Source: a virus. Taken from it: a DNA stretch of 20,221 nt. Both the position numbers and the translations under genes were made by a program. The stretch lies in IMG/VR virus record IMGVR_UViG_3300032093_001059, positions 1 through 20,221 of that record; one strand, given 5' to 3'. The notes beneath the pieces are model-generated. The model made no database searches. It saw only the letters and a list, made by a program, of their open reading frames with translations, and was not told where the DNA came from. This document shows, piece by piece, positions 6,433 through 14,141 of the stretch; position 1 is the stretch's first letter, and every line of letters begins with the position of its first letter.

Positions 6433-6744
6433 TTAGAATGGTAAATCATCGTCATCGTCAGCTTTTGCCTGAGCAGGGCGCTGGCCTTTATCCCTCTTCT
6501 CTGCCAGCGAAACAGTTCCATTAGTCCAGAACACCTTTCCATTTCCTACATAGAACTTGTTTTTTTTAGCCTCCCTATCTTCTTTACTCTGGGAAACGTA
6601 TGCCGACACGTTACTGCCATACTCGTTTGTCTTGTCGTCCTGAGATACAGTGATGTTAATCCCTTTCTCATTTTTGGCCTTGAGTGTTTTTAATAGAGTC
6701 TCAAGGGTCTCAATCTTTACATAAATGTCTGCTAATGATGCCAT
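6433..6744 (-). CDS. SSB-like protein with acidic DLPF tail (103 aa)
   Basis: 103 residues. The last eight, DDDDDLPF, match the acidic amphipathic tip of bacterial single-strand DNA-binding proteins (E. coli SSB ends DDDIPF), which docks primases, helicases and nucleases. The body is short: an N-terminal coiled-coil-like helix (about 5-25), strands NITVSQDD and SNVSAYVSQ (about 30-52), then KNKFYVGNGKVFWTNG (about 61-76), which could form a partial beta-barrel. It is too short for a standard OB-fold SSB of about 150 residues, so it may be a minimal phage SSB or a protein that mimics the tip. Context among helicases and primase supports a replication role. Start and upstream stop overlap as TAATG. 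Confidence 0.6.
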   Translation of the reverse strand: MASLADIYVKIETLETLLKTLKAKNEKGINITVSQDDKTNEYGSNVSAYVSQSKEDREAKKNKFYVGNGKVFWTNGTVSLAEKRDKGQRPAQAKADDDDDLPF

Positions 6745-7004
6745 TATTCTTTAATTATTGGTTTTGCGTCAAATCTGTCCATCAACTCTTTTACGAGAGG
6801 ATTTTCTTCTATTCTATTTTTGAATCTAACTGGCTTCTGGGATAGCAAAGGCATCACTTTGTCTAGCTTTGCGAACTTGATGTAAATCCCGTTGTTGTCC
6901 AGCACCTTAACTTTGTCGATCACAATCCTACCGCCTTCCATGAAGTAGGTGGTTATCTCAAAAGAGCCAACCTTATCCAGCCAAGTCTTTTGTTCTGAAC
7001 TCAT
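6744..7004 (-). CDS. Hypothetical protein (86 aa)
   Basis: 86 residues with beta-rich N-terminal half (SFEITTYFMEGGRIVIDKV, DNNGIYIKFAKLD) and a helical C-terminus (ENPLVKELMDRF). No family recognised. It overlaps the upstream 64-aa gene by 32 bases and its stop shares a base with the SSB-like start, so it belongs to the same translationally coupled string. A role beside the SSB-like protein is inferred only from position. Confidence 0.66.
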   Translation of the reverse strand: MSSEQKTWLDKVGSFEITTYFMEGGRIVIDKVKVLDNNGIYIKFAKLDKVMPLLSQKPVRFKNRIEENPLVKELMDRFDAKPIIKE

Positions 7005-7167
7005 CCGATTCCTTCATTAAGCCTTTTGCGATCTCTTTCGCTTCCCTGATAATCCCAGCTGAGTCATATCTTCTCCCTCTCTCTGAGATAATCAGCGCTT
7101 CAGCAATTCTGCAAGTCAACTCAGCTTCCTCCGAGAGCTTGCTTGTTTTAAACGCTTTGTTTTCCAT
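6973..7167 (-). CDS. Small hypothetical protein (64 aa)
   Basis: 64 residues, mostly helical and highly charged (SEEAELTCRIAEALIISERG, about residues 12-31). First gene of the sub-operon that includes the SSB-like protein; preceded by a 67-base AT-rich gap and overlapping the next gene by 32 bases. No family recognised. Confidence 0.6.
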   Translation of the reverse strand: MENKAFKTSKLSEEAELTCRIAEALIISERGRRYDSAGIIREAKEIAKGLMKESDEFRTKDLAG

Positions 7168-7234
7168 AGATTAATAAACATTTTTCAATTACAATAATAC
7201 CGAAATATTAATTAAAATACCACATAAGCTATTC
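7168..7234 (-). promoter_or_regulatory. AT-rich gap, possible internal promoter
   Basis: The only gap above 60 bases within the early block besides the tRNA region. On the minus strand it contains TATTATTG (7192-7199), one base off TAnnTTTG, and AATATTTC (7202-7209). No convincing -33 element is seen at 19 bases. It may drive the small-gene/SSB sub-operon; low confidence. Confidence 0.25.
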
Positions 7235-7573
7235 TTATCCGTTAATAATTTTTGTGATCTCGAGAATAAATTCCTGCTTACTTCTGACTACAATGTAGTT
7301 GAATCCTTGAGCCTTTATCAGCTTCTCCCACTTGATCTGGTCTGGACTCTGTGATCCGTCCTCCGTCTTCATCTCAATCATGTAAGCTCTGGAGTTGAAA
7401 TAAAAAACCATATCACTACGGCCAGACTGCAAGCCCATCCCTTTGTTCTTAGCTCCTTGAATCCTGTTGGCGCTATTGTTTAGATTATAGCAAAGCAATC
7501 CCCTGTAGGAGGGATGCGTGTTATGAAACCATAAATAGCAATCTTCCTGTAGTCTCTCTTCCAGTTGTGTCAT
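7235..7573 (-). CDS. VRR-NUC domain nuclease (Holliday-junction-resolvase fold)
   Basis: 112 residues forming essentially a stand-alone VRR-NUC domain, a PD-(D/E)XK nuclease branch common in phages beside SF2 helicases and thought to cut branched DNA. Visible signature: E6 in the first helix, GLQSGRSDMVF (47-57) with D54 as the catalytic aspartate, IEMKT (66-70) giving E-x-K, then SQSPDQIKW (74-82) with the conserved Q and a hydrophobic strand YIVVRSKQEF. All core residues are present, so it should be active. Its ATG overlaps the helicase stop as ATGA, which supports a joint helicase-nuclease function in recombination or fork processing. Confidence 0.85.
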   Translation of the reverse strand: MTQLEERLQEDCYLWFHNTHPSYRGLLCYNLNNSANRIQGAKNKGMGLQSGRSDMVFYFNSRAYMIEMKTEDGSQSPDQIKWEKLIKAQGFNYIVVRSKQEFILEITKIING

Positions 7574-9021
7574 AATCTTAATCCGTCAAAAACCTTGAAT
7601 CTTTTAGCATTAATGTAAAGCCAGCCCTTTTTATATCCCAATTTTTCAATCAAGTCGAGTGCTTTTTGCTGATCTTTCAATTTATGCAAGACAGCATTGG
7701 CGTTGATCATCTTCAGTTTAATAGCTTCCACGATCTCGTCAACTGAATAATCAACAGCCCTCTGTATTCTGACTCCATTGGTTAAAGGCTCGAGTTTGGC
7801 CACCTCAGCGTTCTTAAACTTGCTCTTCTTGGGAAATTCAAAACCACAGTAGTCACAAACTGATTTTGAGGTATGGATTAAAGCGTTACAGTTCGGGCAC
7901 TCTTTTACTGGATAGGCGCCCTGTTTTTTCTTCTCTTTGGCTTTAAGTGTCCACTCTCGATCATCTTCCCAAAAGCCATGTTCCCTGATGTTATTGCCGA
8001 AATCTAGGATGGTAAATTCCTTCTTCGAGTCTGTTACCCTGCTCCCTCGGCCGACCATTTGTAGAAACAAGGGTAGTGATTTGGTTGCTCGGTAAAGAAT
8101 CACTGTCTCGATGCTTGGTTCGTCAAAACCAGTAGTGAGAACACCGACACTACACAAGACTGCATCTGGTGTATGCTTAAACCAAGACAATACCTCCTTC
8201 CTAGTCTTTGGGTCTGCGTCACCGTGTAAATACTTGGCGTTTATGCCAGCGTTGCAAAGCTCCTGACAAAGCTGGATAGACGACTTGATATTTGGGCAAA
8301 ATGCTATAGCCTTGCTTTTAGGGCAAATCCTATTGTAATTCTCAATTACACCTCTCCAAACCTTGTTGTCACTATACCTCTTCGCCAGCTGTTCCGAATC
8401 ATAGTCGTAACCCTTCTTCTCAACGCCCTTCAAATCAATCTTGACTCCGTAGCTTTTTGGCTTGGATAAGTAACCAGTTCTAACCAGTTCTGGAATGGTG
8501 ATTACATCTTGAATCTGTGAGTAGAATTGGCCCAAAGGCTTTTGGTTCCCATACCTAAACGGTGAAGCCGTAAAGCCGATTACAACCGTTTTCTGTGGGA
8601 ACTTTTCAAATAGCTTATCGAAGTTTCCAATATGACACTCGTCAATAATAACCAAGTCTTGACTCTGGATGAAGTCGATGTATTCCTCTTTTGTTATCCT
8701 TCTGGATAAGGTTTCGACCATTGCCACATGAACAAGTTTATCTGGGGATATGCCCTCTCCACTAGGCTCGATAAGTGATGGGGAAACCCCCAATCTGGAT
8801 AATGATCCATCTGTCTGAGTCAGAAGCTCGCTTCTGTGAGTGATAATCAAAACCCGCTTGCCTTTTTGAGTAGCCATCTTCACTAAAAACGAGAACATGA
8901 AAGTCTTTCCAGAACCAGTTGGTGAACACATAATGAAACGAGAAGAGCCACTTTTGATGGCTCCCCTTGCTTTTTCTATCGCTTCGTATTGGTATGGTCT
9001 TAAATCTACAGTCTGCGCCAT
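7570..9021 (-). CDS. SF2 DNA/RNA helicase with C-terminal zinc ribbon (483 aa)
   Basis: Start chosen at the ATG 9021 (MAQTVDLRPYQYEAI); an in-frame extension to 9078 adds 19 residues buried in the upstream gene. Motifs: Q-like RPYQ (8-11), Walker A SPTGSGKT (33-40), THRSELL (61-67), DECH (127-130), TAS (151-153), HGDA (266-269), TTGFDEP (296-302) and arginine-finger motif QMVGRGSR (321-328). This fits the RecG/RadD-XPB-like SF2 translocases. A zinc ribbon follows: CPNC (375-378) and CDYC (389-392). The C-terminal about 80 residues are an uncharacterised helical tail. Role: ATP-driven DNA unwinding or branch migration in phage replication, coupled to the VRR-NUC nuclease by a 4-base overlap. 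Confidence 0.9.
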   Translation of the reverse strand: MAQTVDLRPYQYEAIEKARGAIKSGSSRFIMCSPTGSGKTFMFSFLVKMATQKGKRVLIITHRSELLTQTDGSLSRLGVSPSLIEPSGEGISPDKLVHVAMVETLSRRITKEEYIDFIQSQDLVIIDECHIGNFDKLFEKFPQKTVVIGFTASPFRYGNQKPLGQFYSQIQDVITIPELVRTGYLSKPKSYGVKIDLKGVEKKGYDYDSEQLAKRYSDNKVWRGVIENYNRICPKSKAIAFCPNIKSSIQLCQELCNAGINAKYLHGDADPKTRKEVLSWFKHTPDAVLCSVGVLTTGFDEPSIETVILYRATKSLPLFLQMVGRGSRVTDSKKEFTILDFGNNIREHGFWEDDREWTLKAKEKKKQGAYPVKECPNCNALIHTSKSVCDYCGFEFPKKSKFKNAEVAKLEPLTNGVRIQRAVDYSVDEIVEAIKLKMINANAVLHKLKDQQKALDLIEKLGYKKGWLYINAKRFKVFDGLRL

Positions 9022-9647
9022 GTTTCTTCTGCGTAGTAGTTTGTATTTAACCGCTCGGTTGGATAGCCAAATAGACACTCTTCGTATCTGGCAACCATTG
9101 ACGGAAAGCGTTCAGTCAGGTACTTGTTGATTTGCAGGTTCACTACCCTTGGCTTCACTTTTTCGGTATCGAACCAGTAAAATGATCCAGAGTAATGAAA
9201 CGGCTCTGGCACAAACGGGGGACACGGCAAAATCTTACCACAAACCCCAGAGAACAGCTTACCACTCATATCTGGAACCTTGGTCAAATTGGAATTGTAT
9301 AGCTTGTTTATCCACATGTCTAACCCATTCAACCTTGGCCTTGTAACACCTTTGCAGTGGGCATAAAATGTAATGCCTCCATTTACCAAGTTCAACGATT
9401 CTAGAAAGTGTATAGCCTCCCCGTTCTGGGGGTCATTCTTAACTATCTGGTACTTGCATCCATCTGGAAGTAGATTAACAATATCGTCAGTTGAATAATC
9501 TGAATCTACAGCAATCTTAACGACCCGATCACCGTCAAAAACATTCCAGAAGTTTCGAAGAAATTCAAGGTTGAGCATGTGATAATAGTTAAGGCTTCCG
9601 TTGAAGTAAATGAAGTAGATCAGATTCTTCTTAACATCATTGCCCAT
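9006..9647 (-). CDS. Putative glycosyltransferase (213 aa)
   Basis: 213 residues with IYFIYFNGS near the N-terminus, GITFYAHCKGVTRPR (about 90-104), WINKLYNSNL (about 112-121) and HYSGSFYWFDT (about 151-161). A 'Y-x-H-x-K-G' segment followed by 'h-x-G-[ns]-F-x-W' is a recurring signature of glycosyltransferase-like proteins in capsule and phage loci. A clear DxD is not obvious; D48-S-D50 (VDSDYS) is the nearest candidate. Start overlaps the methyltransferase end by 28 bases and its end overlaps the helicase start by 16, so it is deeply embedded in the replication operon. Substrate unknown. Confidence 0.55.
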   Translation of the reverse strand: MGNDVKKNLIYFIYFNGSLNYYHMLNLEFLRNFWNVFDGDRVVKIAVDSDYSTDDIVNLLPDGCKYQIVKNDPQNGEAIHFLESLNLVNGGITFYAHCKGVTRPRLNGLDMWINKLYNSNLTKVPDMSGKLFSGVCGKILPCPPFVPEPFHYSGSFYWFDTEKVKPRVVNLQINKYLTERFPSMVARYEECLFGYPTERLNTNYYAEETWRRL

Positions 9648-10153
9648 AAAGTAGGGGTTTTTGGTCTGTCGATTACCTCAAATCCAAGCTCTCTCCAGAA
9701 CTCGCTCCACTCGTACTCCTGTTTGATGTTGATGTGTCCCCAGCGCTCATCGTTATCAGTGGTATGAGGCGTTGAGGAGAAGAGGATGAGCTTTGGATTG
9801 ATCTTACTTACAGCAACGGCTATTTCCCCGTTGGTCATGTGTTCGGCCACCTCAATGAACAGCATCAGCTCTGCGATCGTCGGCTTGGCTACAACGGTCA
9901 AATCTGGGTAGTTGCTTTTGCAATAATCCCGATGAGGCTTGAAGATGTCTTGCGCCACGATATTGTAGCCTTTTTGCCTAGCTACTTCTGAATAAACCCC
10001 AGTTCCGCACCCGAAGTCGATCACTGACTCTGGGGCGTACTGAGAAATATATTCGGCCACACTTTCTGCTAGAGCTACAAACTCAGCGTTGCTCATTGTT
10101 AGGTTGAGGATTTCCAGCTCTGCTTTTAAAAACTGATCTTGACTAATTTTCAT
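9620..10153 (-). CDS. SAM-dependent methyltransferase, class I (177 aa)
   Basis: Rossmann-type methyltransferase: motif I VIDFGCGTG (44-52) binds SAM, acidic end of the second strand at AQDI (67-70), and FIEVAEHM (99-106) is the post-motif IV segment typical of the Methyltransf_11/23 small-molecule type. No DNA-methylase catalytic motif (NPPY/DPPY or PC) is seen, so a DNA adenine or cytosine methylase is unlikely; a sugar, lipid or small metabolite is more probable. It overlaps the glycosyltransferase-like gene by 28 bases, suggesting the two act on one product, such as a methylated glycan. Starts 11 bases after the primase gene. Confidence 0.82.
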   Translation of the reverse strand: MKISQDQFLKAELEILNLTMSNAEFVALAESVAEYISQYAPESVIDFGCGTGVYSEVARQKGYNIVAQDIFKPHRDYCKSNYPDLTVVAKPTIAELMLFIEVAEHMTNGEIAVAVSKINPKLILFSSTPHTTDNDERWGHINIKQEYEWSEFWRELGFEVIDRPKTPTLWAMMLRRI

Positions 10154-10164
10154 AAGTTATTGTT

Positions 10165-12342
10165 TTACAATGGGTTAATTTCGATTACTTCATAAACTCT
10201 CTTGATCACATTCCCTACTCTCTTTGCTTTCTTAACAAATCCCTTGGCTTTCAGTGCTACGCCCATCTTGGTTGTATTAATCCTCAAGCTACTTCGCCCC
10301 TCGATGTAGTTCACGATTTCGGTTGCAGTCATAGCCTTGACATAACCTGCATTCTCTGGGGTGATAAAGAACATGTCAATCGCCTCCATCTCTATAGATA
10401 TGGCTTCATTTCTAGCTGTGGCTCTATTTAGATATTCGATTTCCTCCTTGGTTAACATCCACTCATCTCCGATTTCCTTCCACATCCAGTAAAGCTCCAT
10501 CCAGAGCTTTTCCTTGTTGACCTTGAAGTATTTGTCCTTGTTGATGCTGACGATGTTTACTGGGATAATCCTACGGTTTCCTGTAGGGTCATTGATCACA
10601 TCGTAATCATTCGAAGTACCGCAAAGCACAGCCAACCGCTTCAGTTCTTCCACCTCTCTACCGTATGGCTTCCTCATTGAGAACTCGGACTTGGACAGCA
10701 TATTCTTGAACCGTTTAGCTTCCTGCTTATTCTTGCCACCAAACTCGTCATCCATAATGATCAGTTTCTCGCACATCAGAATATAGGAGTCTTTCAGTTC
10801 GTCAAGAGAAGATTCAGCATAGTACCTGTGCAATTCCTCTGGAAGCAGATTACGGAAGAACTTGGTCTTGAAATCACCCTGACCTCCGATCAGAACCAGT
10901 ACCATTTCAGAGTGCGTACCGAAAACCGAGGCAACCACTGAGAGTAACCACTTCTTGAAGAAAATCTCTAGGTAATTGTTGACATAAACCCCGTCGATCT
11001 CTGCTTCATACTTGATGCAACTGAACAGTTTCTTCAGTTCCCCCTCTGGCTTTTTCTTCTCAGCCCGTTCTGTAAACCAGTCTTTGATTGGATTGTATTC
11101 AACTGCCGAGGAAAGTATCAAATGCCTGAGCATTCCCTCATTTACCCTCGTACTCACCTCTCTCCAAGCTCTCGATAAAATCTTGGAAAATATCTTGTCG
11201 GTAAGATTGTCCCCGTCGATCTCAATCTTTCCACTGATCACATTGTATTTGATCTCATAGTTAGACAGAAATCCTATAGTAGCTCTAAGCGCTTCGTCCT
11301 GATTGGCTGGCTTGACCGATCCAGCTGGCATCTTTTCCATTGCGCTGACGATCTCCTCTACCTCATCCGTATCAAGCCCCTCAAGTTCGGCCGTCTTCAT
11401 TACCGATTCACGGACATTCTTCACACCTCCCATGATTCGGCTCTTGACTATCTCCTCAATCTCCTGATTCTTTGGGGTCTTTATCTCCAACCCTGCCTTC
11501 TTGCACAGGTAGTAAACGGTAGAAATAGAGTTGCCATTCTTGGCAGTTCTGAGCATGGCATTGTAAGCCTTATCAGTCTTTTCTCTGCTGTATTTCTCGC
11601 TTGGCGATGAGATGATGTGAAACATATCCCTGCCAGATTCCCCATACTCATTAGCGAAAGCCATTCCTGCCCTCATCCAATCGTAGTAATCTTCCAGAAC
11701 ATTCACAGCCTTGTCCCTAACCTGCTGGAGTATGTGATCCATGTTGCTATTCGTGTGTACGAATGCGACTTTATTCGGAACCATTCTCCTCTTGGGTAGG
11801 TACTTGGTGAATACCTTGGCGCTTGGATTGTAGTATGCTTCTGGATCGAATGACACGAATCTGTAACGACTTACATCCTTACAGCTCTTGTCGGCAATCA
11901 GTCCGTACTTGTTGGCAAAGTAAGCCTCGAGACCAAAGTAGGAGTCAAGGTGCTTTTCTGGATCAATCTTGATGTAGAATGCGTAACCTCCGTTTCCAGA
12001 GATTGATTCGTGACCAGCCAGAATGTATGGATCAGCGTAAATCTCATCCACACTTATTGAAGGATTGGAATTGGCGTCGAAATCCATCACAATGATACCA
12101 GAGTGTGATGTGAGGCCATCAATAGCTCTGGAGGTGAAGACACCAGATGCCGTCACCCCCTGAGCTTGTTCTTTGGGCCATTTCCCCGTTCGAACTTTTA
12201 GTACCTCGTCTTGCCACTTTCCGTTGCGAATGCCTTCAATATACTCTTCGAATAGGATGGTTCCGCTTGGAACTTTTGCTGGGACTATCTTCCCAAATTT
12301 CTCAGAGTAGTAACCATTTGGATACAACGAAATGAAAGCCAT
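10165..12342 (-). CDS. Primase-helicase: AEP-like N-terminus, PriCT, VapE helicase
   Basis: 725 residues in three parts. Residues about 1-190 match the BT4734-like/VirE N-terminal primase-polymerase (AEP) region: IVMDFDA (84-90, catalytic DxD), SISGNGGYAFYIKID (113-127), then DVSRYRF. Residues about 200-290 look like the primase C-terminal PriCT-2 helical domain. Residues about 350-620 are a VapE-type SF3-like helicase with Walker A GGQGDFKT (486-493), Walker B LIIMDDEF (527-534) and GTSNDYDVINDPTGNRR (575-591) with the arginine finger region. The last 70 residues resemble a winged-helix tail. It should synthesise primers and unwind DNA at the phage origin. Start at MAFISLYPNG, three bases from the nuclease gene stop. 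Confidence 0.88.
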   Translation of the reverse strand: MAFISLYPNGYYSEKFGKIVPAKVPSGTILFEEYIEGIRNGKWQDEVLKVRTGKWPKEQAQGVTASGVFTSRAIDGLTSHSGIIVMDFDANSNPSISVDEIYADPYILAGHESISGNGGYAFYIKIDPEKHLDSYFGLEAYFANKYGLIADKSCKDVSRYRFVSFDPEAYYNPSAKVFTKYLPKRRMVPNKVAFVHTNSNMDHILQQVRDKAVNVLEDYYDWMRAGMAFANEYGESGRDMFHIISSPSEKYSREKTDKAYNAMLRTAKNGNSISTVYYLCKKAGLEIKTPKNQEIEEIVKSRIMGGVKNVRESVMKTAELEGLDTDEVEEIVSAMEKMPAGSVKPANQDEALRATIGFLSNYEIKYNVISGKIEIDGDNLTDKIFSKILSRAWREVSTRVNEGMLRHLILSSAVEYNPIKDWFTERAEKKKPEGELKKLFSCIKYEAEIDGVYVNNYLEIFFKKWLLSVVASVFGTHSEMVLVLIGGQGDFKTKFFRNLLPEELHRYYAESSLDELKDSYILMCEKLIIMDDEFGGKNKQEAKRFKNMLSKSEFSMRKPYGREVEELKRLAVLCGTSNDYDVINDPTGNRRIIPVNIVSINKDKYFKVNKEKLWMELYWMWKEIGDEWMLTKEEIEYLNRATARNEAISIEMEAIDMFFITPENAGYVKAMTATEIVNYIEGRSSLRINTTKMGVALKAKGFVKKAKRVGNVIKRVYEVIEINPL

Positions 12343-12345
12343 AGA

Positions 12346-13089
12346 TTAAAGTGAGTTTATAAGACCAGAAATATAAGATCGGCAAAGTACAACTCTACTT
12401 TTCAATTCCTCAATGACTGACTCGTTGTACTCCACATCAAACTCTTTGATTCTAAGACCAATATCCACACCAGAGTAGTCAAACTGCTGGACATAAGGCA
12501 TAGTATCTGGAGTGTTTTGTAGGCAGTAAACAACTTTTCCCTTTCTTCTCCCTGTGAGATTCATGTAAACATTGACCTGAGCGATGTGATCAGGATCAGC
12601 TGAAGTCTCGAAAAGAGGGAAAGTGAAAGCGTCCCAAGAATTTTTGAAGTCATAGATTGTCTCGTCGTCGTCAACATCAGGCTCCCCAGTAAAGTAATCG
12701 TTTTCAAATCGTTCATCGTTCTTGAGCAGGAATATACCACCCTTGAACTGGCTATAAAGTCGGATCGCCTCGTCTTCAAGCAATTTGCCTTTCTCAAGGT
12801 ACTTAGATTTTATCTCTTTCTCATGACCATAGAGCTTAGATTTCAACCACTCTTCGCAATAAGACTTGAGCGTCTGTGGCAACTCTTTGTTCTCCCTCTT
12901 CTCTATGAGGTCTTCGAGGGTAGTTCGCATGTTTTCGGTCAACGGTTTAGCCTCTCCTTTATGAGAAGCTATGAGTCTTTCGCTCAACTGCTGGAACTCG
13001 GCTTCCTGCTTAGCGCTGAGTCCGATGGTTCCTGTGAGTAGTAGCCCAGCCTTGCTGGCTCTGCACTTAAATACGGGTACTTGGTTCAT
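12346..13089 (-). CDS. RecB/Cas4-like PD-(D/E)XK exonuclease
   Basis: 247 residues. The RecB-family nuclease pattern is visible in order: KGKLLEDEA (99-107; conserved E), TGEPDV (134-139; D138), TIYDFKNSW (144-152; D147 and K149 of the DxK), then HIAQVNVYM (168-176), the Q-x-x-x-Y motif that marks RecB/Cas4 nucleases. No cysteines for a Cas4-type iron-sulfur cluster are placed suitably. It is transcribed with the ERF annealing protein, so it most likely resects double-stranded ends to make the single-stranded tails that ERF anneals. Three-base gaps separate it from both neighbours. Confidence 0.82.
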   Translation of the reverse strand: MNQVPVFKCRASKAGLLLTGTIGLSAKQEAEFQQLSERLIASHKGEAKPLTENMRTTLEDLIEKRENKELPQTLKSYCEEWLKSKLYGHEKEIKSKYLEKGKLLEDEAIRLYSQFKGGIFLLKNDERFENDYFTGEPDVDDDETIYDFKNSWDAFTFPLFETSADPDHIAQVNVYMNLTGRRKGKVVYCLQNTPDTMPYVQQFDYSGVDIGLRIKEFDVEYNESVIEELKSRVVLCRSYISGLINSL

Positions 13090-13092
13090 ATC

Positions 13093-13542
13093 TTACGGTT
13101 TTAAAATTGGATAATAGTCTACTGATTCGTGCCACTGTGGAAATGTGGTGTTCTGGTATCGTCGCTTCCACTGGAACTCGATCTCATCCAGATCGCTCTT
13201 CTTGAGCATGGATCGCAATCCTCTTGGAAGCCTGATCTTTCTTTTCGGATACTCGACTCTCAGTTTCTCGAGAGGGTAATCTGACAACAGCCACTTCTTG
13301 AAGTGCGGACGGCTCATCGCATTCTCTCGGATGTCGATGATGGCCTGTTCCACATCAATGACAAACAAGCCGTTGATTCTGGAGATGTCAATCCTGAGAT
13401 TCTTGTTCAGCTTGCACTCCAATTCTGCTTGCGTGTGATCGTTAAACAGCTTGATCCCGATAATTTTATTAGCCTTCTCCTGAGTTGTTGACAGGATGTA
13501 TGCCAGCTCCGAGGCCGACACGCTTACTAGTTCTCTTTCCAT
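13093..13542 (-). CDS. Hypothetical protein with HTH-like start (149 aa)
   Basis: Start chosen at ATG 13542 (MERELVSVSASELAYIL), which overlaps the upstream gene by 16 bases; an earlier ATG at 13584 would add 14 residues. The first 35 residues (SASELAYILSTTQEKANKII) could be a helix-turn-helix. The C-terminus is basic and aromatic (KRKIRLPRGLRSML, then QWKRRYQNTTFPQW). The mixture suggests a DNA-binding accessory protein of the recombination module, but no family is recognised. Confidence 0.66.
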   Translation of the reverse strand: MERELVSVSASELAYILSTTQEKANKIIGIKLFNDHTQAELECKLNKNLRIDISRINGLFVIDVEQAIIDIRENAMSRPHFKKWLLSDYPLEKLRVEYPKRKIRLPRGLRSMLKKSDLDEIEFQWKRRYQNTTFPQWHESVDYYPILKP

Positions 13543-13823
13543 TTTGTATCTATTGATTCTTCTATAAATGAAAACGGCATGCACTCAAACAGCTGGCCGT
13601 CAGATTTCTTAATTTCCATTATCGTACAGAACACCATCAGGTATATCTCATTGACCTGATCTGGATTAGTGTCTATAAAACCTTCTACCGCTCTTTTAAG
13701 ATCGGCATCAGTGCCATTGTGAACCACATTAAGGGTCACGGTATCAACGCTTGCTGGATAAGGATTGTCGCCCATAGGCATTTTCAGCAATCCGAGACTA
13801 ATCGTTGAGTGTATTAAGTTCAT
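13527..13823 (-). CDS. Hypothetical protein (98 aa)
   Basis: 98 residues if the ATG at 13823 is used (overlapping the upstream gene by 26 bases); starts at 13781 or 13775 (MPMGDN...) would also fit and would avoid that overlap. Strand VDTVTLNVVHNGTDADLKRA and helix NPDQVNEIYLMVFCTIMEIK are visible; no motif known. It is kept because of tight coupling at both ends. Confidence 0.6.
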   Translation of the reverse strand: MNLIHSTISLGLLKMPMGDNPYPASVDTVTLNVVHNGTDADLKRAVEGFIDTNPDQVNEIYLMVFCTIMEIKKSDGQLFECMPFSFIEESIDTKWKEN

Positions 13824-14085
13824 TTTCTTTTAGGCTAGTATCGTCAACATGTGTCATTTCACTTTTAGTCATCCGCTTCTGGTTCCAAATCTCAACCTCA
13901 TCGGTCTTGATGCAAAACAGTTGGCGATGAATACGCAGGTGGCTGTAGTACCTACCTGCAATCTTACCTACTGGTATCCCAGTGACAGCCGAAGCTCTTC
14001 TGAACGCAAAGCTCAGATTCAGTGGATAAATCATCACCATCGTACAGATCAGATTATCCAGTTGTTCTCTCGATTTGATTATCAT
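13798..14085 (-). CDS. HTH-like regulator (95 aa)
   Basis: 95 residues. The segment NLSFAFRRASAVTGIPVGKIAGRYYSHLR (about 23-51) has the form of a Myb/RsfA-like phage helix-turn-helix: helix 'N-L-x-x-A-F-R-x-x-[AS]', turn with 'T-G', then recognition helix and 'Y-Y-x-x-L-R'. The C-terminal third is polar and probably disordered. Likely a DNA-binding protein, perhaps binding the GCAAC array upstream of this operon, though nothing directly links them. It starts 56 bases after the preceding gene. Confidence 0.6.
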   Translation of the reverse strand: MIIKSREQLDNLICTMVMIYPLNLSFAFRRASAVTGIPVGKIAGRYYSHLRIHRQLFCIKTDEVEIWNQKRMTKSEMTHVDDTSLKENELNTLND

Positions 14086-14105
14086 AATTTCCTAGAAGTT
14101 ACAAG

Positions 14106-14133
14106 GGCAGGAAAGTTGCTGGGACTCCCTGCC
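14106..14133 (-). other. Small inverted repeat in a 56-base gap
   Basis: GGCAGG (14106-14111) and CCTGCC (14128-14133) can form a 6-bp stem around a 16-base loop in the gap between the 174-aa gene and the HTH-like gene. There is no T-run in the transcribed direction, so it is more likely a transcript-stability or regulatory structure than a terminator. Weak. Confidence 0.25.
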
Positions 14134-14141
14134 TGTTAAGT

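Noticed and set aside
9022-9078. N-terminal extension of the SF2 helicase
   Set aside because: These 19 codons lie inside the upstream glycosyltransferase-like gene; the ATG at 9021 gives the normal helicase N-terminus and a short overlap.
9620-10153. DNA methylase for restriction avoidance
   Set aside because: The SAM motif is clear, but no NPPY/DPPY or cytosine-methylase PC motif or target-recognition region is visible.
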